64,000 bases of DNA from Hofstenia miamia (GCA_004352715.1 SCFE01000114.1:944970-1008969); one strand, 5' to 3'. Positions 12,500 to 24,626 are shown, counted from the first letter of the stretch. Notes: generated by a model from the letters alone, not told the origin. Made by a program: numbers and translations.

Positions 12500-13620
12500 T
12501 CTGAAGGCTCAGGAATTGGAACCAGATTTTCATGTTTATCAATCCAGAGCTCAGATGACAACAGCTATTAGCAACGACAGTTTTTGCGCCAAAATATTTA
12601 ATTTATTTAAGAAGATGCTTAAAGTAAAACCAAATGAAAGTTGATATCATGCGGGTCTAGTTTTGGGCCTTCCACTGCAGAAGACTTTCTGATTGCTGCA
12701 AAATTCTCATGTTAAGCAGCAAGTTTACTTCAAAGTGAAATGAAAACCTCCATTACGCAAAGTGGGCGTACATTTAAAGAAATTATTTTACAAAATGAGG
12801 CTTTTACAGATAAGGAGGATAGTTGGTTTGATCTAGACTACATCCCAGCCAAGTTGGGCATTCTAAACACTAATTATGTAAATGAAATAATTCATAAATG
12901 TCACTTAAGTCAGAGAGATTCAATGAATTTGATCAGTATTTTGAAGAGTTGTGGTACTACTACCAGTGAAGTGACGGTAAAATCTCAAATATAACAATGC
13001 TCTTTTCTTGCAAAAGATGAAAACTTGGTCTATGTCAAAGATATTTTTGACTTAAGTTGCTACCGATACTCTAGATTCATAAAATCTATTTATGGATGCT
13101 GGTAGAGGGTCACTTAAAGCTGTTCTCATATCAAAAACTGGCAGTAAGAGCATACCTGTTACGTATAGTTCTTTAAAGGAAATTTCTGTACTATGCTTTT
13201 TGGACGAATACAGACAGCAGGCGAATCACTAGCATCTTTACAACAATTACTTCATGTTCATCAACACATTTTTTTCATCTTACCTTTTACTAGTTCATTC
13301 AAGCATTCATTTTTGACTAGACGCCCCAATTTTAGTGCATCTTTGAAACTGACGTAGACAATCACTAACTGTATGTCTTATGACTATATCCTCTCCAAAA
13401 GCTTTACTGTTGCGGCAACAAGATGATGCTATTGTTTCACATTATATAGATCATTAAGTTTGTCACAGAGTCATTCTACATCCGAGATGCAATCTCAACC
13501 TTGAATTAAATAGTTTAAGCCTGATCTCGATCACCCAATTTTAATCGAGATCAAATACGTTCTTGCATACTCACACCATGTGCCTCTAAAATTATGATGC
13601 AATAAAAACGTTTAAGTGTA
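12500..13620 (+). pseudogene. Possible remnant of a repetitive-element ORF
   Basis: An open frame at 12740-12994 (84 codons) and later frame-shifted pieces look like worn coding sequence, for example F-M-D-A-G-R-G-S-L-K near 13090-13120. The latter loosely recalls a D-G-G-G-G-x-L-K signature seen in multi-copy cnidarian-type repeat proteins. I cannot assign a family. Nothing else is recognisable between 11851 and 14121. Confidence 0.2.
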
Positions 13621-13962
13621 AGGAATGCTATAGCATTTAATTAAATGGAAAGCATTTATGATCCTTTATTTTGTTTGTAGCATATATCCATAATTTGTTG
13701 ATCCACATATAATTTTAAAATTAATAAAATCACCAACGAAGAACGTTGATATTTTATATTATGCAATTTCATATCTTTGAGTATAATGTGTCTGTACACG
13801 TTTACAATGCTGCAGATAAACCTTAATTCACTGTTGTGAAGTTTGAATACAGAACTGATGAAACCAAATCACCATGAAATGCTTAAGTAAAAATGACTGA
13901 ATTTCTATGGATAAAAAGTTCCTTTAATCCTAAGTTGTTTAATATACCTATAATTTAAACTC

Positions 13963-13968
13963 TTTATT
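13963..13968 (-). terminator. Candidate polyadenylation signal for the ENPP gene
   Basis: AATAAA on the minus strand, about 155 bases past the ENPP stop codon. Such hexamers are common in AT-rich DNA, so support is weak. Confidence 0.3.
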
Positions 13969-14121
13969 AGTAAGTTAATTCAATAAGCTCTTTACAAAAT
14001 ATTAAATCTGAATTTATCTATTTTACGACTGAAATTTTAAGCAAATAAATATGAGATTTGGAAAAATGACCTTTTTTAAAAAGATACAAATATAGGTATA
14101 AATATAAAATGTTTACAAAAC

Positions 14122-15390
14122 TTAAAAAATACTGCAAAAACAAGAATCTACTATAATGGCGCACAAAATACTTCCTACTACGACGGCAATCATTGCCAAA
14201 AACCAGTAGTTGATAATGTCGGAAGGCTTTGCAAGAACTGAGGAAACTCTAGACATAGATCCGTTTGTGAAGGCATAAGGTGGTACATCAACAATAGTGC
14301 ATATTAAATTAAATATATCCACTGAATAAAAAACAGAATCATAGACTCGACCTTTAGAAAATTGTGGTCCTACACCAAGAAAAATTGGCCACATTTCACT
14401 TTCTCTGTTATCATAACCATGCTCACCCTTATATTTGTCTAAATACGACTTTTTTTCAACAATAAAAAGATATGGCTGTTGAACATAAATAAAAATGTCT
14501 GGCACACGACTTGTGTGATTGTAATGAAATCGTTTTGGCATGGTAGATGGCGTATATACAGTGAACCAAGATTGTTTGGATGAATTGAGTTCACTTAAGG
14601 CATTATCTGGGAAGTCACACCAAATTGAAACTGAGGAGCCATCGCTAGATATTTTCATATCTTCTGTAATATTCATAAAATTATACAAGTAGGAGCGGCC
14701 ATCTTGTTTAATATTAACCATTCCATGATCTGAAACCAAAACTACATTCATATCTTGGCAAGAATTGCACTTATCAATTTCTCCAAACAAATATTGAATT
14801 TGAGTGTCTAAAAAATTCAAGGTTTCCCCCATTTCTTTAGATTTAGCACCGTAAAGATGTCCGGTAGAATCGGGTTCACTATAATAAAGAAAGGTTACGT
14901 TTATATTATCTTCAGAAAACCACTTCATTACTTGATTTATACGAGTCTTAAGAGGCACACTTTTATTGTAAACAGGGATAAATTTAGTAGGGTGGATATT
15001 TTTCACATTTGATCCCGGCCAAAAGTAGGAAGCCGTTCGTAAATTATAACTTTCCAGATACTTCCAAACTGGAACTGAAGCGTTCCACCACTTTTCTCCA
15101 AGAGATTTATCAAAAAATTCATCAAATTCACGATCATAAAATTGATTGTCAATGATGCCATGAGTTTCTTCATAGACTCCCGTGACTAAAGTCCAATGGT
15201 TGGGAAACGTCTTTGTAATGTAAGCATTTTTTAACCCAGATTTTACCATTGTTCCCTTTGAAATTAAAGTGTGGAGAAATGGAAGCTTATCTTTGTACAT
15301 ATCAACATAATCGTGCCTAAAGCCATCTAGCGAAATAACAAGTAATTTCGAAGAGACTGTGTTAAAAAGTAAAAGAAACACCAAAAACAT
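14122..15390 (-). CDS. ENPP4/5-like: Ectonucleotide pyrophosphatase/phosphodiesterase, ENPP4/5-like
   Basis: A 422-residue protein of the alkaline-phosphatase-like NPP family, whose members hydrolyse phosphodiester or pyrophosphate bonds of extracellular nucleotides; ENPP4 acts on diadenosine triphosphate. Residues 1-14 form a hydrophobic signal peptide. The bimetallo site looks complete: D22 (in SLDGFRHDY), nucleophile T61 (KTFPNHWTLVTG), D174 and H178 (EPDSTGHLYG), D221 and H222 (VSDHGM) and H324 (GEHGYDN). Several N-X-S/T sites (N103, N142, N164, N240, N269, N291, N376) suit a secreted ectodomain. A membrane segment at about 395-414 gives a type I topology with a short Cys-containing tail. 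The length is close to vertebrate ENPP4/5 (about 450-480 residues). The frame is intact in one piece, so it is intronless in its coding part. The start is the ATG at 15390, chosen because the signal peptide follows directly. An AG with a pyrimidine-rich lead abuts it, hinting at a 5'-UTR splice. Confidence 0.95.
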   Translation of the reverse strand: MFLVFLLLFNTVSSKLLVISLDGFRHDYVDMYKDKLPFLHTLISKGTMVKSGLKNAYITKTFPNHWTLVTGVYEETHGIIDNQFYDREFDEFFDKSLGEKWWNASVPVWKYLESYNLRTASYFWPGSNVKNIHPTKFIPVYNKSVPLKTRINQVMKWFSEDNINVTFLYYSEPDSTGHLYGAKSKEMGETLNFLDTQIQYLFGEIDKCNSCQDMNVVLVSDHGMVNIKQDGRSYLYNFMNITEDMKISSDGSSVSIWCDFPDNALSELNSSKQSWFTVYTPSTMPKRFHYNHTSRVPDIFIYVQQPYLFIVEKKSYLDKYKGEHGYDNRESEMWPIFLGVGPQFSKGRVYDSVFYSVDIFNLICTIVDVPPYAFTNGSMSRVSSVLAKPSDIINYWFLAMIAVVVGSILCAIIVDSCFCSIF

Positions 15391-18300
15391 CTAAAGATAA
15401 TATTTACTAAAAATAAACCTTTATATATATATATATATATATGTATGAATATAATTAGACGTTCTATCTGTTTTAATGTATCCGAAAATTCATGAATGAC
15501 ACAAACATAATAATCAAATTCAGCATCTAGTAAACACGATGTCAAAACATTGTAGGCAAAGTTTATTGATATAAGGGCAAAGTCAAAAGGAAATACTAGT
15601 TGGAATTTTGTTGAAGATGACGCTTGTTAAACAAACATTATATTTTTCGAAACTTATAAGTACAAATAACAAAAGCCAAGATGAAATATTTATATCCTGA
15701 TTGAATATGACAAAGCATGCAATGTGCATATATAAGCCGAAGATTGACTACATAAAGCCTAATTCTAATACAATTTATAAAATGATATAGAACTAGACTG
15801 GCTGCCAATAAAAATTATCTCGAGTGTATTGAGCATATTTGTCGTGGGACAGCTTATTTATGTCCCATTGCACATCCCAAGACAACCCTGTTAGATACCA
15901 ATATTTAATTTATAGCAAAATAATAACTTAATTTTTAAAGATAGGAAACATATAAATGTGAATTTCTCAAAATATATCCAATAGATAGGGTTTATAAGAT
16001 TTTGGGTAATCGGTGTTGATGTGGAATTGTTGAAAATAAAATATAGTAAACCAATGAGTGCAAACACCATTGTCATCAATTCTTTTAAAAAGCATCTTAA
16101 CTCCAAATATATTTCAAATAAATGTTTGAGAAAGGACATTAAAAACCATCAGTCTATTTAACAACGTTGACAGTTAAAAAATTAATTTTGGGATAAGTGA
16201 CTATGGGTGAGACATTTAGAAGTTTGATTAACATTGCCCCTATAACAAAGGGTGAATATATGAGTGTGATTTTCACATCTACACCAGTACAACAGTACTT
16301 AACACATTCGCATCTACATTCGAATTTACACTCACTTTCAAAATAGAAATCATAATGTTAAAATATAACATCTGTTTGATAAAAGCTGGTCAAATATGCT
16401 ATCGCGTGGGTTTGACACAAGACGTATATTAAGAAGTTATATGCCTGAGTGGTTAACAAAAAATGGCAAGTAATGGTTATACATATGTGTATCTTCTTTA
16501 TATAGGTGAACTATCAGACCTTAAAGCGAGGCGTCCAGTATCAGGCTTGACAGAAAAATGGCGTTATCTCGCTATTTTTAGATAATGTCTTGAACCGACC
16601 TGACCCACTTTTAGCCTTGTTCAATAACACTTTATTATATTTACACAATCCTCTGTGGAAATTTCGGAGAAAGTGAAATAGTTTCATACAAACCGTACCC
16701 TAGTAAGATAACACCATAATAAATTCCTTTAATGGAGAGCAATTTGGTTCAAAATACAAGCTCTTCCATTAGTTCCTTACCTCTACTTGGAGATTAAGAT
16801 CGCTGCATTTAATCAAGCAATAAATGCAATTCCACATAATTCACATATCCAGTTCAAACACACTAGATTGACCATTTTTCTGGGCACATTAATTGAAATT
16901 ACATACAAACACCTAAGTAGAATCTTGAGAGCTTAAAATATTGAAATGATTTGACATGAAATTTTTTTATTTCACTTATCCACGAAACTAGAAAACTTAT
17001 TCTTCAAATTTAATGACTCCATTTCTAAATAATGAATAGTTTGAATTAGAGAATAATCGGAATTTTTACATTAATTTTCACAGAATTACAAGCATTTCAA
17101 AAAATAATAAAAGATAACTTATTAACAACTCAAATTTTAAATATGATATATTTGAATTGATTATGTGCATTGATACAACACAGTCAAAACTATCATTCTT
17201 GTTCTTTAACTGCTTGGTCTAAAATTTCAAAGATTTAGTAAAAAGGAAACTATTACCTTTGAATTTGACAAGACGTAGCACAAAATATATTCTGTGCCAA
17301 ATATTGTGTTTACAGAAGATATTCTACTAAGATAAACCAAATAAGATAAACCGACATTGCTATAACACGTGAGAAACCTTAGTGACTACAACGGACTTCC
17401 CCCGGTTCATGAAACTATTGAAGGCCGACGGCGGCCCTCACTGCTTCCACCTTTCATCACAAAACATGCATTAAAAGCGTATAATAGTATACTTAACTCC
17501 ACCAAGGTTGGCAAAAGGTTTATTTGCACAAAGACGTCTTAATCGTTTTTCGGAAGAAATTCAGCTATGAAATTACGAATGAGCAAATCCCAAAAAATGT
17601 TTTTCAAAACTTCCATGAAATTTTATACGCGCTTAAAAAGGAATCATTTAAAAATAGCATTGCAAAAAATATGTTTAAAATACTGTTTTAAACAGTGCTT
17701 AGAACACTCTTGTTTTAAACATGCGAACACTGATTCCAAGTTATGTACGACTCATTAGTCACTTCTAATGCTTGTATAAGTATGTACATTGTAATGAAGT
17801 CTAATGAATGCTGCATTTTTGTGAGAAATCACTAATTATTTATGGTATTTTTATCAATTTCTTGTTCATCCCTAAAATTGTAAAAATAACGAATAATATA
17901 TCACCTTTGGATGGGAAGAGCGTACCTAAGGGTGGAAGATCCAAAGAGGGTGGAACCAGGTGGGCAGTCCGGGTAATACTTGGGTTGCCCTTTTACTAAC
18001 TTGGCCAGGAGTGGCACTCTAGGCACCTGTTGCTATTTTGACAAAAGGCGTTGTTATATATTCAATACACTGATTCAATAGGTAAATATTATTTGGTGAA
18101 TTATTATGCTATATTTTAAAGATATAGAATATCAGAATACAACATGGGGGGTTGGGGGAGATGTGCTACGTATTAAAAAATAAAATTAATCAGATATTGT
18201 GAAGTAGTGTTGCAATTGTCCAATATATTTGATAACCACAGCATTCTCCAATGCTTAAAACATTAATAACGGCAGATGTTAAATCAGCATTACTATATTG

Positions 18301-18394
18301 TAATAAACTTAGCTAATATAATTGTTACATTATGATAACAACATGCAGTGTAGTGCAGTGTAGGGTTAACTTCATTTAAACTTTCTTTCTATGT
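15391..18394. other. Intergenic stretch without a supported gene
   Basis: It holds a (TA)n run at about 15421-15442, which could fall in the ENPP upstream region. Small GC-richer patches at 17385-17460 and 17910-17990 do not read as exons in any frame. Frames of 60-80 codons at 15891-16139, 17567-17758 and 17808-17999 lack recognisable features. Confidence 0.5.
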
Positions 18395-19178
18395 TTAGTT
18401 TAATACTGTCAACTTGAATATACATACATACCGAGACGTGAGAGCAGTGTCGTAGTCCTTCAGGAAGCTATTTCCTTCAAATATGTTATTTATGTATTTA
18501 AACAAGTTTACTAAACTGTGATACTTTATGTTAAATTCTGGAGATAAAATCGCTAATGATTGCAGCTTTGCACCTGTCTGTTGTCTATTGATTCTGTACA
18601 TTATACTAATAGACCAGTTAAAAAGCCTATTTATTCTCTCCTTATTAGATACACTTAAATTATTCAAAAGGATACAGCAAGCGTATGTATAATTGTTAAC
18701 CACAAATGCATAGATTGCTGATTTATCTTGTGTGACATTTCTAACTTGTTTTAGATAACTTATTGCAACTGCCATTCTTTTGATCTTGCAATTCATGAAC
18801 TCTCTGAAGTCTATGTTGCTGTCGATTACCACTCCCAAATATGTTACTGATGTTGCTGGAGTAATGGGAGGTGTTTCGTCCATGCTTTGAAATGTCTTTA
18901 ACTAGATCTTTAGTCTCACTAGGAGCAAAGGCAATGAACTGCGTCTTATTTTTATTCATAGTCAGCCTGTTTACTTCGAAGTACTTGATAAACTTTCCTA
19001 TGCTTTCTTGCAGCTTTCTTGTAGCAATTATTGGGCTCTTATGCTGATAAATCATGCAAATGTCATCAGCATATTCAATAATTTGGCCGTCCTTAATATA
19101 GTTAGATATGTCATTCACATACAAGCTAAACAGTATTGGTCCCAAGACACTACCCTGTGGCACACCTTTGTTAGTCAG
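18395..19178 (-). pseudogene. LINE reverse-transcriptase fragment with one frameshift
   Basis: On the minus strand the frame at 18741-19163 starts with the RT block G-V-P-Q-G-S-V-L-G-P and continues to the catalytic E-Y-A-D-D motif (about 19058-19081), then L-T-M-N-K-N-K-T-Q-F, the conserved stretch after the palm. A shift near 18880-18900 moves the reading into the 18395-18883 frame, which carries the V-T-Y-L-G-V-V-I-D block and a C-terminal tail. It is a jockey/CR1-like clade ORF2. Apart from that shift the sequence is well kept, so it is younger than the other LINE scraps. The 5' side is cut off at the single N at 19179. Confidence 0.88.
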
Positions 19179-19179
19179 N
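19179..19179. other. Single-base gap (assembly join)
   Basis: One N falls exactly where the LINE reading frame ends, so the sequences on either side may not be truly adjacent. Confidence 0.9.
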
Positions 19180-19717
19180 ATTATTTATATATAATGCTTG
19201 CAATTGCAAATGTTTCATAAACAATCTAACCACTCAAATAATCAAAATTGTGAGCCTATTCCAAATGAAATAAGTATTTTCACAAGCATAAGGTAATTTG
19301 TAAAACACAATTTGGATTACATTATTGCGTGCTTAGAGTTATTAAAACATATGGTTGAATCAACTACTCGATTTCATTCGAGAAACAAAAGCAAACTAGA
19401 TTTTCAAACAAAATCTAGACGTCAAAAGAAATTCGTAAAATTTTACGTTTTACCGATAAACGATCATGCAATCAAAAACATATTAGAATTTTAAAATTGA
19501 AATCTCTTAATTTGCCCACTTCAAGTATTCAAAGCTAAATGTACTAAGCTTTCTGCTTAGAAAAGATGGCTTCTAAACAATTTGAAGTGTGTCTACAGGC
19601 TTACAATCCATTGATAATACCTACAGAAATAATAATGCTTGAACGAATAACCAAAATTTAAACTAAATGAAGGAAGTTCAAAAAACAAAGATTGAAAAAT
19701 TGAAATAAAATGCCTAC

Positions 19718-19886
19718 ACTGCCTATGGGACTGTGGATAGCTTTCGATTTGGCAATGTTGATAATGCGTTGAGCGCGATTGCAGAGATCTGGTGAATATG
19801 AGGTAGTCTGGGGTTTTAACTGCACAACCTTAACGACGTTGAGCCGCTTGTCTTTAGCTGATTTTGGAATTAATGTATTGCCATCC
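19718..19886 (-). CDS. Candidate internal exon of an unrecognised gene
   Basis: A stretch with more G+C than its surroundings is open for 56 codons with no ATG start, so it is easily missed. It begins after an acceptor (GATTTAG, exon base 19886) and ends at a possible GT donor near 19717-19720. The peptide starts D-G-N-T-L-I-P-K-S-A and includes Y-S-P-D-L-C-N-R-A-Q-R-I. Codon composition looks protein-like. I do not recognise the protein and could not find partner exons nearby with confidence. The single-N join at 19179 may have displaced them. It could also be a worn transposon piece. Confidence 0.4.
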
Positions 19887-20590
19887 CTAAATCAATTTCA
19901 TAACACTCAAAGCAAATTGCATTTTAATTGAATTGATAAATAATAAACTGCAAACTGTAAACGTTTCAGAACGAATTTAAAGTCATACAACAGTTTAAAA
20001 ACCTAAAAGCCCATTAGAAAAACAATTTTTTTTTGAAAAAAACTACATTTTTTAAACACTGGCTCTATTTAGTTAGAGTTATAGGGCACTGCAATGCATG
20101 GGATATTATTAGGGCAACCACTTTTTAGACCTAAAAATTATTTATAGGCCTAATAATATGACCTAAAACTTAAATTTCTAGCAGTTAAAGCTGGACCTAA
20201 CAATCATGAATCAATTGAAAATTATCAATTTTTACTGTAACAAATTGTTATTCACGTAACAAATTATATAATTTTTAATGTTTTTTCATCAAAATTTCAG
20301 TTGTCTGATAGCATATTTTTAGTTTGCTGAATGACTGTTTGATATCTCCACTAGATGGCTGGCATCTTCACAACAAATGATAATCAGATATGCAAAAATC
20401 ACCACTTCCATAAAATTTTGATTTTTAGCCATTTTCTCATTAGCTAATGTGTGTGGCAGTGAACTGTGTGAAAATATGACTTTTAGAAACTCTATAGACT
20501 TTATGGTTGCCCTGGATATTATATAAGAGTTAGCTATTTGGGTTGAATACAACTCACAGTAAACACCAAGCGGTTAAAGAAACATTGAAT
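19887..20590. other. Spacer without a recognisable gene
   Basis: The only notable element is the CTCF-like motif at 20348-20359, listed separately. Confidence 0.5.
20348..20359 (+). promoter_or_regulatory. CTCF-core-like motif CCACTAGATGGC
   Basis: It agrees with all 12 positions of the CTCF core consensus CCASYAGRKGGC. The function is inferred from the motif alone. Confidence 0.4.
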
Positions 20591-20742
20591 CAGTAGCGTA
20601 GCTATGGGGAGCCACCCCCCTTCTCCTCGAATGAAACCAGATCATTTCCCCTGAAAGAAAATAGTAGCTTATTAGAACATTGCAATAAAATTGCTACATA
20701 ATTTTCTTTGCCTATAAATTCCATGGGCTGCCTACGCCTCTG
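20591..20742. mobile_element. Small hAT-type MITE-like element
   Basis: The left end reads CAGTAGCGTAGC and the reverse complement of the right end reads CAGAGGCGTAGG. Both begin CAG and share GCGTAG, the style of hAT terminal repeats. The unit is about 152 bp and non-coding. No flanking 8-bp duplication is visible. A hAT transposase remnant follows within 250 bp, so this may be part of that element's 5' region. Confidence 0.5.
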
Positions 20743-20929
20743 CGTGAGAAAATCCGAAAGACAAGCTCAACAGTCTACAAGGCTAGGAACTCGAAAAGAC
20801 AGCAGTCACTCATGGACATGTTACAGTCAATCTGTACCAGCACAACCTTAACAAATCTCACTACTGCAAAGGATTGCCTGAGCTTCTGATGAATAAATCA
20901 TACATGTTGCATGACATAGTTGATGAGCA

Positions 20930-22150
20930 GTAAAATATATTAATCGCTTCACCTCGCCATCATCTTGTGAATGAACTATTGTTGGCGCCCGTGTTTTTCA
21001 ATAATAGCTAATGAATCTACGGACATTTCAAAAAAGGAACAAATGTCCATTCTCATTAGAACACCCAGTGACGACTATGAAGTTAAAGACTTTATTGGCA
21101 TTAAGCATTGCGATTGTAGAGTTGATGCAGATGCTCTTCTCGCCAACATTTCTGATGTGCTGATAAGATGCGATGTGAAGCACAACAATGTCATTGCTGT
21201 AGCATTCGACGCTCCCAGCATAATGAAGTCATTGGCGAAAAATTTTAAGCGGGTTATGAATAACCGAGTCACATTAACTGCTTAGCTCATTGCAATGAGT
21301 TAATAAGTTGGGCTTAGAAGACATTGCTTCTTCTTGTATTATCGATGGTGCACTACACATGTGTAAACAACTCTATGTCACAATGGCCGCTTATCCTACG
21401 CGTGTTAAGCTATTTCAGTACATACAAGATCAAATGGATGAAGAAAATATATCTGTACTCGCCGTCAATTACAGAACCTTAATGAAGCACGGTGAACAGC
21501 CCGATTTCATGCTATAGAAGTTGTACTTACAAAACGAAAGGTACTGCTTAAGACATTGAAACTCCTCAGACGTGAAATTTACGTAAATCCTATCATGAAG
21601 GCGAAATCTATGGGCTTGCATAAGAAACTGTCCGCCTTTGACATCATCTTCCAACTTGTGGTTGCTGGCAAGATTATTGCTTTGTTTGATAAAACGTCGA
21701 GAGATCTGCGGAGAGAAGACTTGCCCGGTGAACTTGCCCTCTTTATCATTGAGCAGATGAAAGAAAGGTTCCGGTTGTTGAGAGATGATGCTAATTTTGG
21801 TCGTTTGTGTGATAAAGCACAGGCGGTCACAGAGTGTCATCCCAACGATGATGCAAACTGCAAGGGCAGTTTTTCTGAAAGAAGGTGGAAGTTGTAGCAC
21901 TGACCATGAGCATATCGTGGACCGTTGTCTGCCAGGGGAGACAAGTGAAGTGGTGACCAAGGCTGAATACTATGATTTGATTGATACTAGTTTGGCCAGA
22001 TTTGAAAAACGCTTTAATCAAAATGACTTACAAGTCCTACGAGCCACTGAACAAGTATTAAATTGCAAATCTCTCCGTTATCATAAATATGTACAATAAT
22101 AGTAAAAAAGCAGTCAATCACTATGGTAACAAAGATAGATACAATACCAT
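20930..22150 (+). pseudogene. Decayed hAT-superfamily transposase (DUF4371 / zinc-finger MYM-like)
   Basis: The frame at 20971-21285 carries S-I-I-A-N-E-S-T-D-I-S-K-K-E-Q near its start, the first catalytic-acid block of DUF4371-type hAT transposases (usual form ADESTDIS). It goes on to F-I-G-I and a D-A-P-S-I-M block where the second Asp region lies. Later frames at 21308-21517, 21556-21897 and 21785-22099 supply further pieces: N-Y-R-T-L, a long helical region L-H-K-K-L-S-A-F-D, and R-F-N-Q-N-D-L-Q-V-L. At least three frame changes and an in-frame stop show that it is dead. The N-terminal zinc finger is not visible. Confidence 0.75.
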
Positions 22151-22587
22151 GAATTTTATTCGCCCATATATTCCATGAATTCTCAAGAAAATATATGGGG
22201 AATAAAATGCAAATTGCCCCAAAATCTAACAAACATTTCTTTAAATAAAGGAGCACTACAATGCGTACTGCTTCGCGATGCAGAAATATTTCATGACGGC
22301 ATAAAAATGCAAGCCAATTTAGAGCAATTGTTAAAAATATTTTTTATGCCATGTATTAAGATAGCATGCTAAATCAATTTTGTACGCCATCATGCAACAG
22401 AAATATTTCAAACGTGTTAATGTATATTGGTTATGAAGCAAAACCTGTACAAGCATTGAAAGTGTATTTGGAGAGCCGATTATCACTGCGTAGTAATGAA
22501 GAAATTACGATTGATGTTGTTTACTTTGAAATTATCAATTGCTTCACCGTTTAAACAATCCGTGAATCTGCAAAACTATGCTGTGAT
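22151..22587. other. Unassigned sequence after the hAT remnant
   Basis: Short frames at 22175-22372 and 22366-22554 could be the hAT C-terminal dimerisation region in worn form, but I cannot match any conserved block. Confidence 0.35.
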
Positions 22588-24626
22588 TGACTTCCAATCG
22601 ATATGGATCTAATCCTTATTTATTACTAGCAAAGTCCAATGTTTTTTTGGTGAGTTAATTGTTTGACTTTAATGCTGATATGCACGTATAAAAAAGAAAT
22701 GTCTACATAATGACATGTGTTTATTTTAACATAAAAAGTACGAATCATTATTATCAATTCTATAAACTAGCTAATTTTAAATTTTACAGTCGAAATATAC
22801 ACTGAAAACGAAGGTTTATAGTTTCTTTATCTTTGAAGGTGATAACTACTAGAAAGTTACAGATAATTTCTCTTACAAAAAAATTGGTCGGAGCACCCTG
22901 CTACACGAACAACTTTTATTGCACATTTTTGTTAGTTCGATAGAACAAATTTTATCGTCAATTTTAGTTGGTCCGAACGAATAACTTTATTCTAGATAAT
23001 TAATATCGAATTTAGTTGAGGAAATGGGGTGCTACACGAACGATTTTCGTTAGCCAATAAAAATTGGCGACAAAAGTTCTTCGCGTAGCATGGGCTTTAA
23101 TGAACTTAATTCATAAATAAATTTATGAATCATGCATAATGATTGGTTTATTTTTAGTATGTAATTACCAGTTCTTTAATAGGTCGGAATCGCGAAGTTA
23201 ATTAATTTGGTTTGCGGCGTGCTACTATATTTAAGGTTTCACGATTTAATGAATTTCAACATACTATTGGCATTATTGAAAATGTAGGCAGGGCTTTCTT
23301 TGTGTTAAAGAATGCCCTGTTGAACGTAAGATCAAAGCAAACCTTCTTCAATAACTTTATAAATTTTACCTCATTAAAATTACTAAAATCCCTGGAATCA
23401 ATAACTTTTATATTTTTTGTGTTAAATTTATGATTACTAACACAAACACAAATCTTATGATCACTAAACGATTCAAACATATAGGTTCTATATTTATTAC
23501 AACTATCGAATAAGAAATAGTCAATTAAATCTAATCGGATTGGTTTTATTAATATAATTTGAAAGTCAAAAATATCAGAAATGTGATAAATTGCTTTGGT
23601 TGACTTCAAATCGATATGGATCTAATCCTTATTTATTACTAGCAAAGTCCAAATGTTTTTGTTAAATACAAAGAATTTTTATGGTGAGTTAATTGTTTGA
23701 CTTTAATGCTGATATGCACGTATAAAAAAGAAATGTCTACATAATGACATGTGTTTATTTTAACATAAAAAGTACGAATCATTATTATCAATTCTATAAA
23801 CTAGCTAATTTTAAATTTTACAGTCGAAATATACACTGAAAACGAAGGTTTATAGTTTCTTTATCTTTGAAGGTGATAACTACTAGAAAGTTACAGATAA
23901 TTTCTCTTACAAAAAAATTGGTCGGAGCACCCTGCTACACGAACAACTTTTATTGCACATTTTTGTTAGTTCGATAGAACAAATTTTATCGTCAATTTTA
24001 GTTGGTCCGAACGAATAACTTTATTCTAGATAATTAATATCGAATTTAGTTGAGGAAATGGGGTGCTACACGAACGATTTTCGTTAGCCAATAAAAATTG
24101 GCGACAAAAGTTCTTCGCGTAGCATGGGCTTTAATGAACTTAATTCATAAATAAATTTATGAATCATGCATAATGATTGGTTTATTTTTAGTATGTAATT
24201 ACCAGTTCTTTAATAGGTCGGAATCGCGAAGTTAATTAATTTGGTTTGCAGCGTGCTACTATATTTAAGGTTTCACGATTTAATGAATTTCAACATACTA
24301 TTGGCATTATTGAAAATGTAGGCAGGGCTTTCTTTGTGTTAAAGAATGCCCTGTTGAACGTAAGATCAAAGCAAACCTTCTTCAATAACTTTATAAATTT
24401 TACCTCATTAAAATTACTAAAATCCCTGGAATCAATAACTTTTATATTTTTTGTGTTAAATTTATGATTACTAACACAAACACAAATCTTATGATCACTA
24501 AACGATTCAAACATATAGGTTCTATATTTATTACAACTATCGAATAAGAAATAGTCAATTAAATCTAATCGGATTGGTTTTATTAATATAATTTGAAAGT
24601 CAAAAATATCAGAAATGTGATAAATT
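22588..24626. repeat. Tandem duplication of a ~1.02-kb segment
   Basis: Copy A spans 22588 to about 23592 and copy B spans 23601 to about 24626. They are nearly identical. Visible differences are about 21 bases present near 23665-23686 in copy B but missing from copy A, and one G/A change at 23217/24251. The duplicated unit contains the end of the LINE endonuclease coding region and a non-coding hairpin-rich segment. Copy A lacks the upstream LINE sequence that continues past copy B, so B is the parent and A the duplicate, or A is an assembly artefact. Confidence 0.92.
23030..23098. repeat. Imperfect inverted repeat (second copy at about 24062-24130)
   Basis: TGCTACACGAACGATTTT and the downstream AAAAGTTCTTCGCGTAGCA are imperfect inverse complements around a short spacer that holds another small inverted pair (CCAATAAAAATTGG). 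A related phrase, GCTACACGAACAACTTTT, lies about 125 bp upstream. It looks like the end structure of a short non-autonomous element inside the duplicated unit. Confidence 0.55.

Noticed and set aside
15327-15545. 72-codon minus-strand frame overlapping the ENPP start
   Set aside because: It is a shadow of the ENPP 5' end in another frame, made open by the TA repeat.
17361-17470. G+C-rich patch as an exon
   Set aside because: No frame is open with splice signals on both sides, and the peptide has no recognisable pattern.
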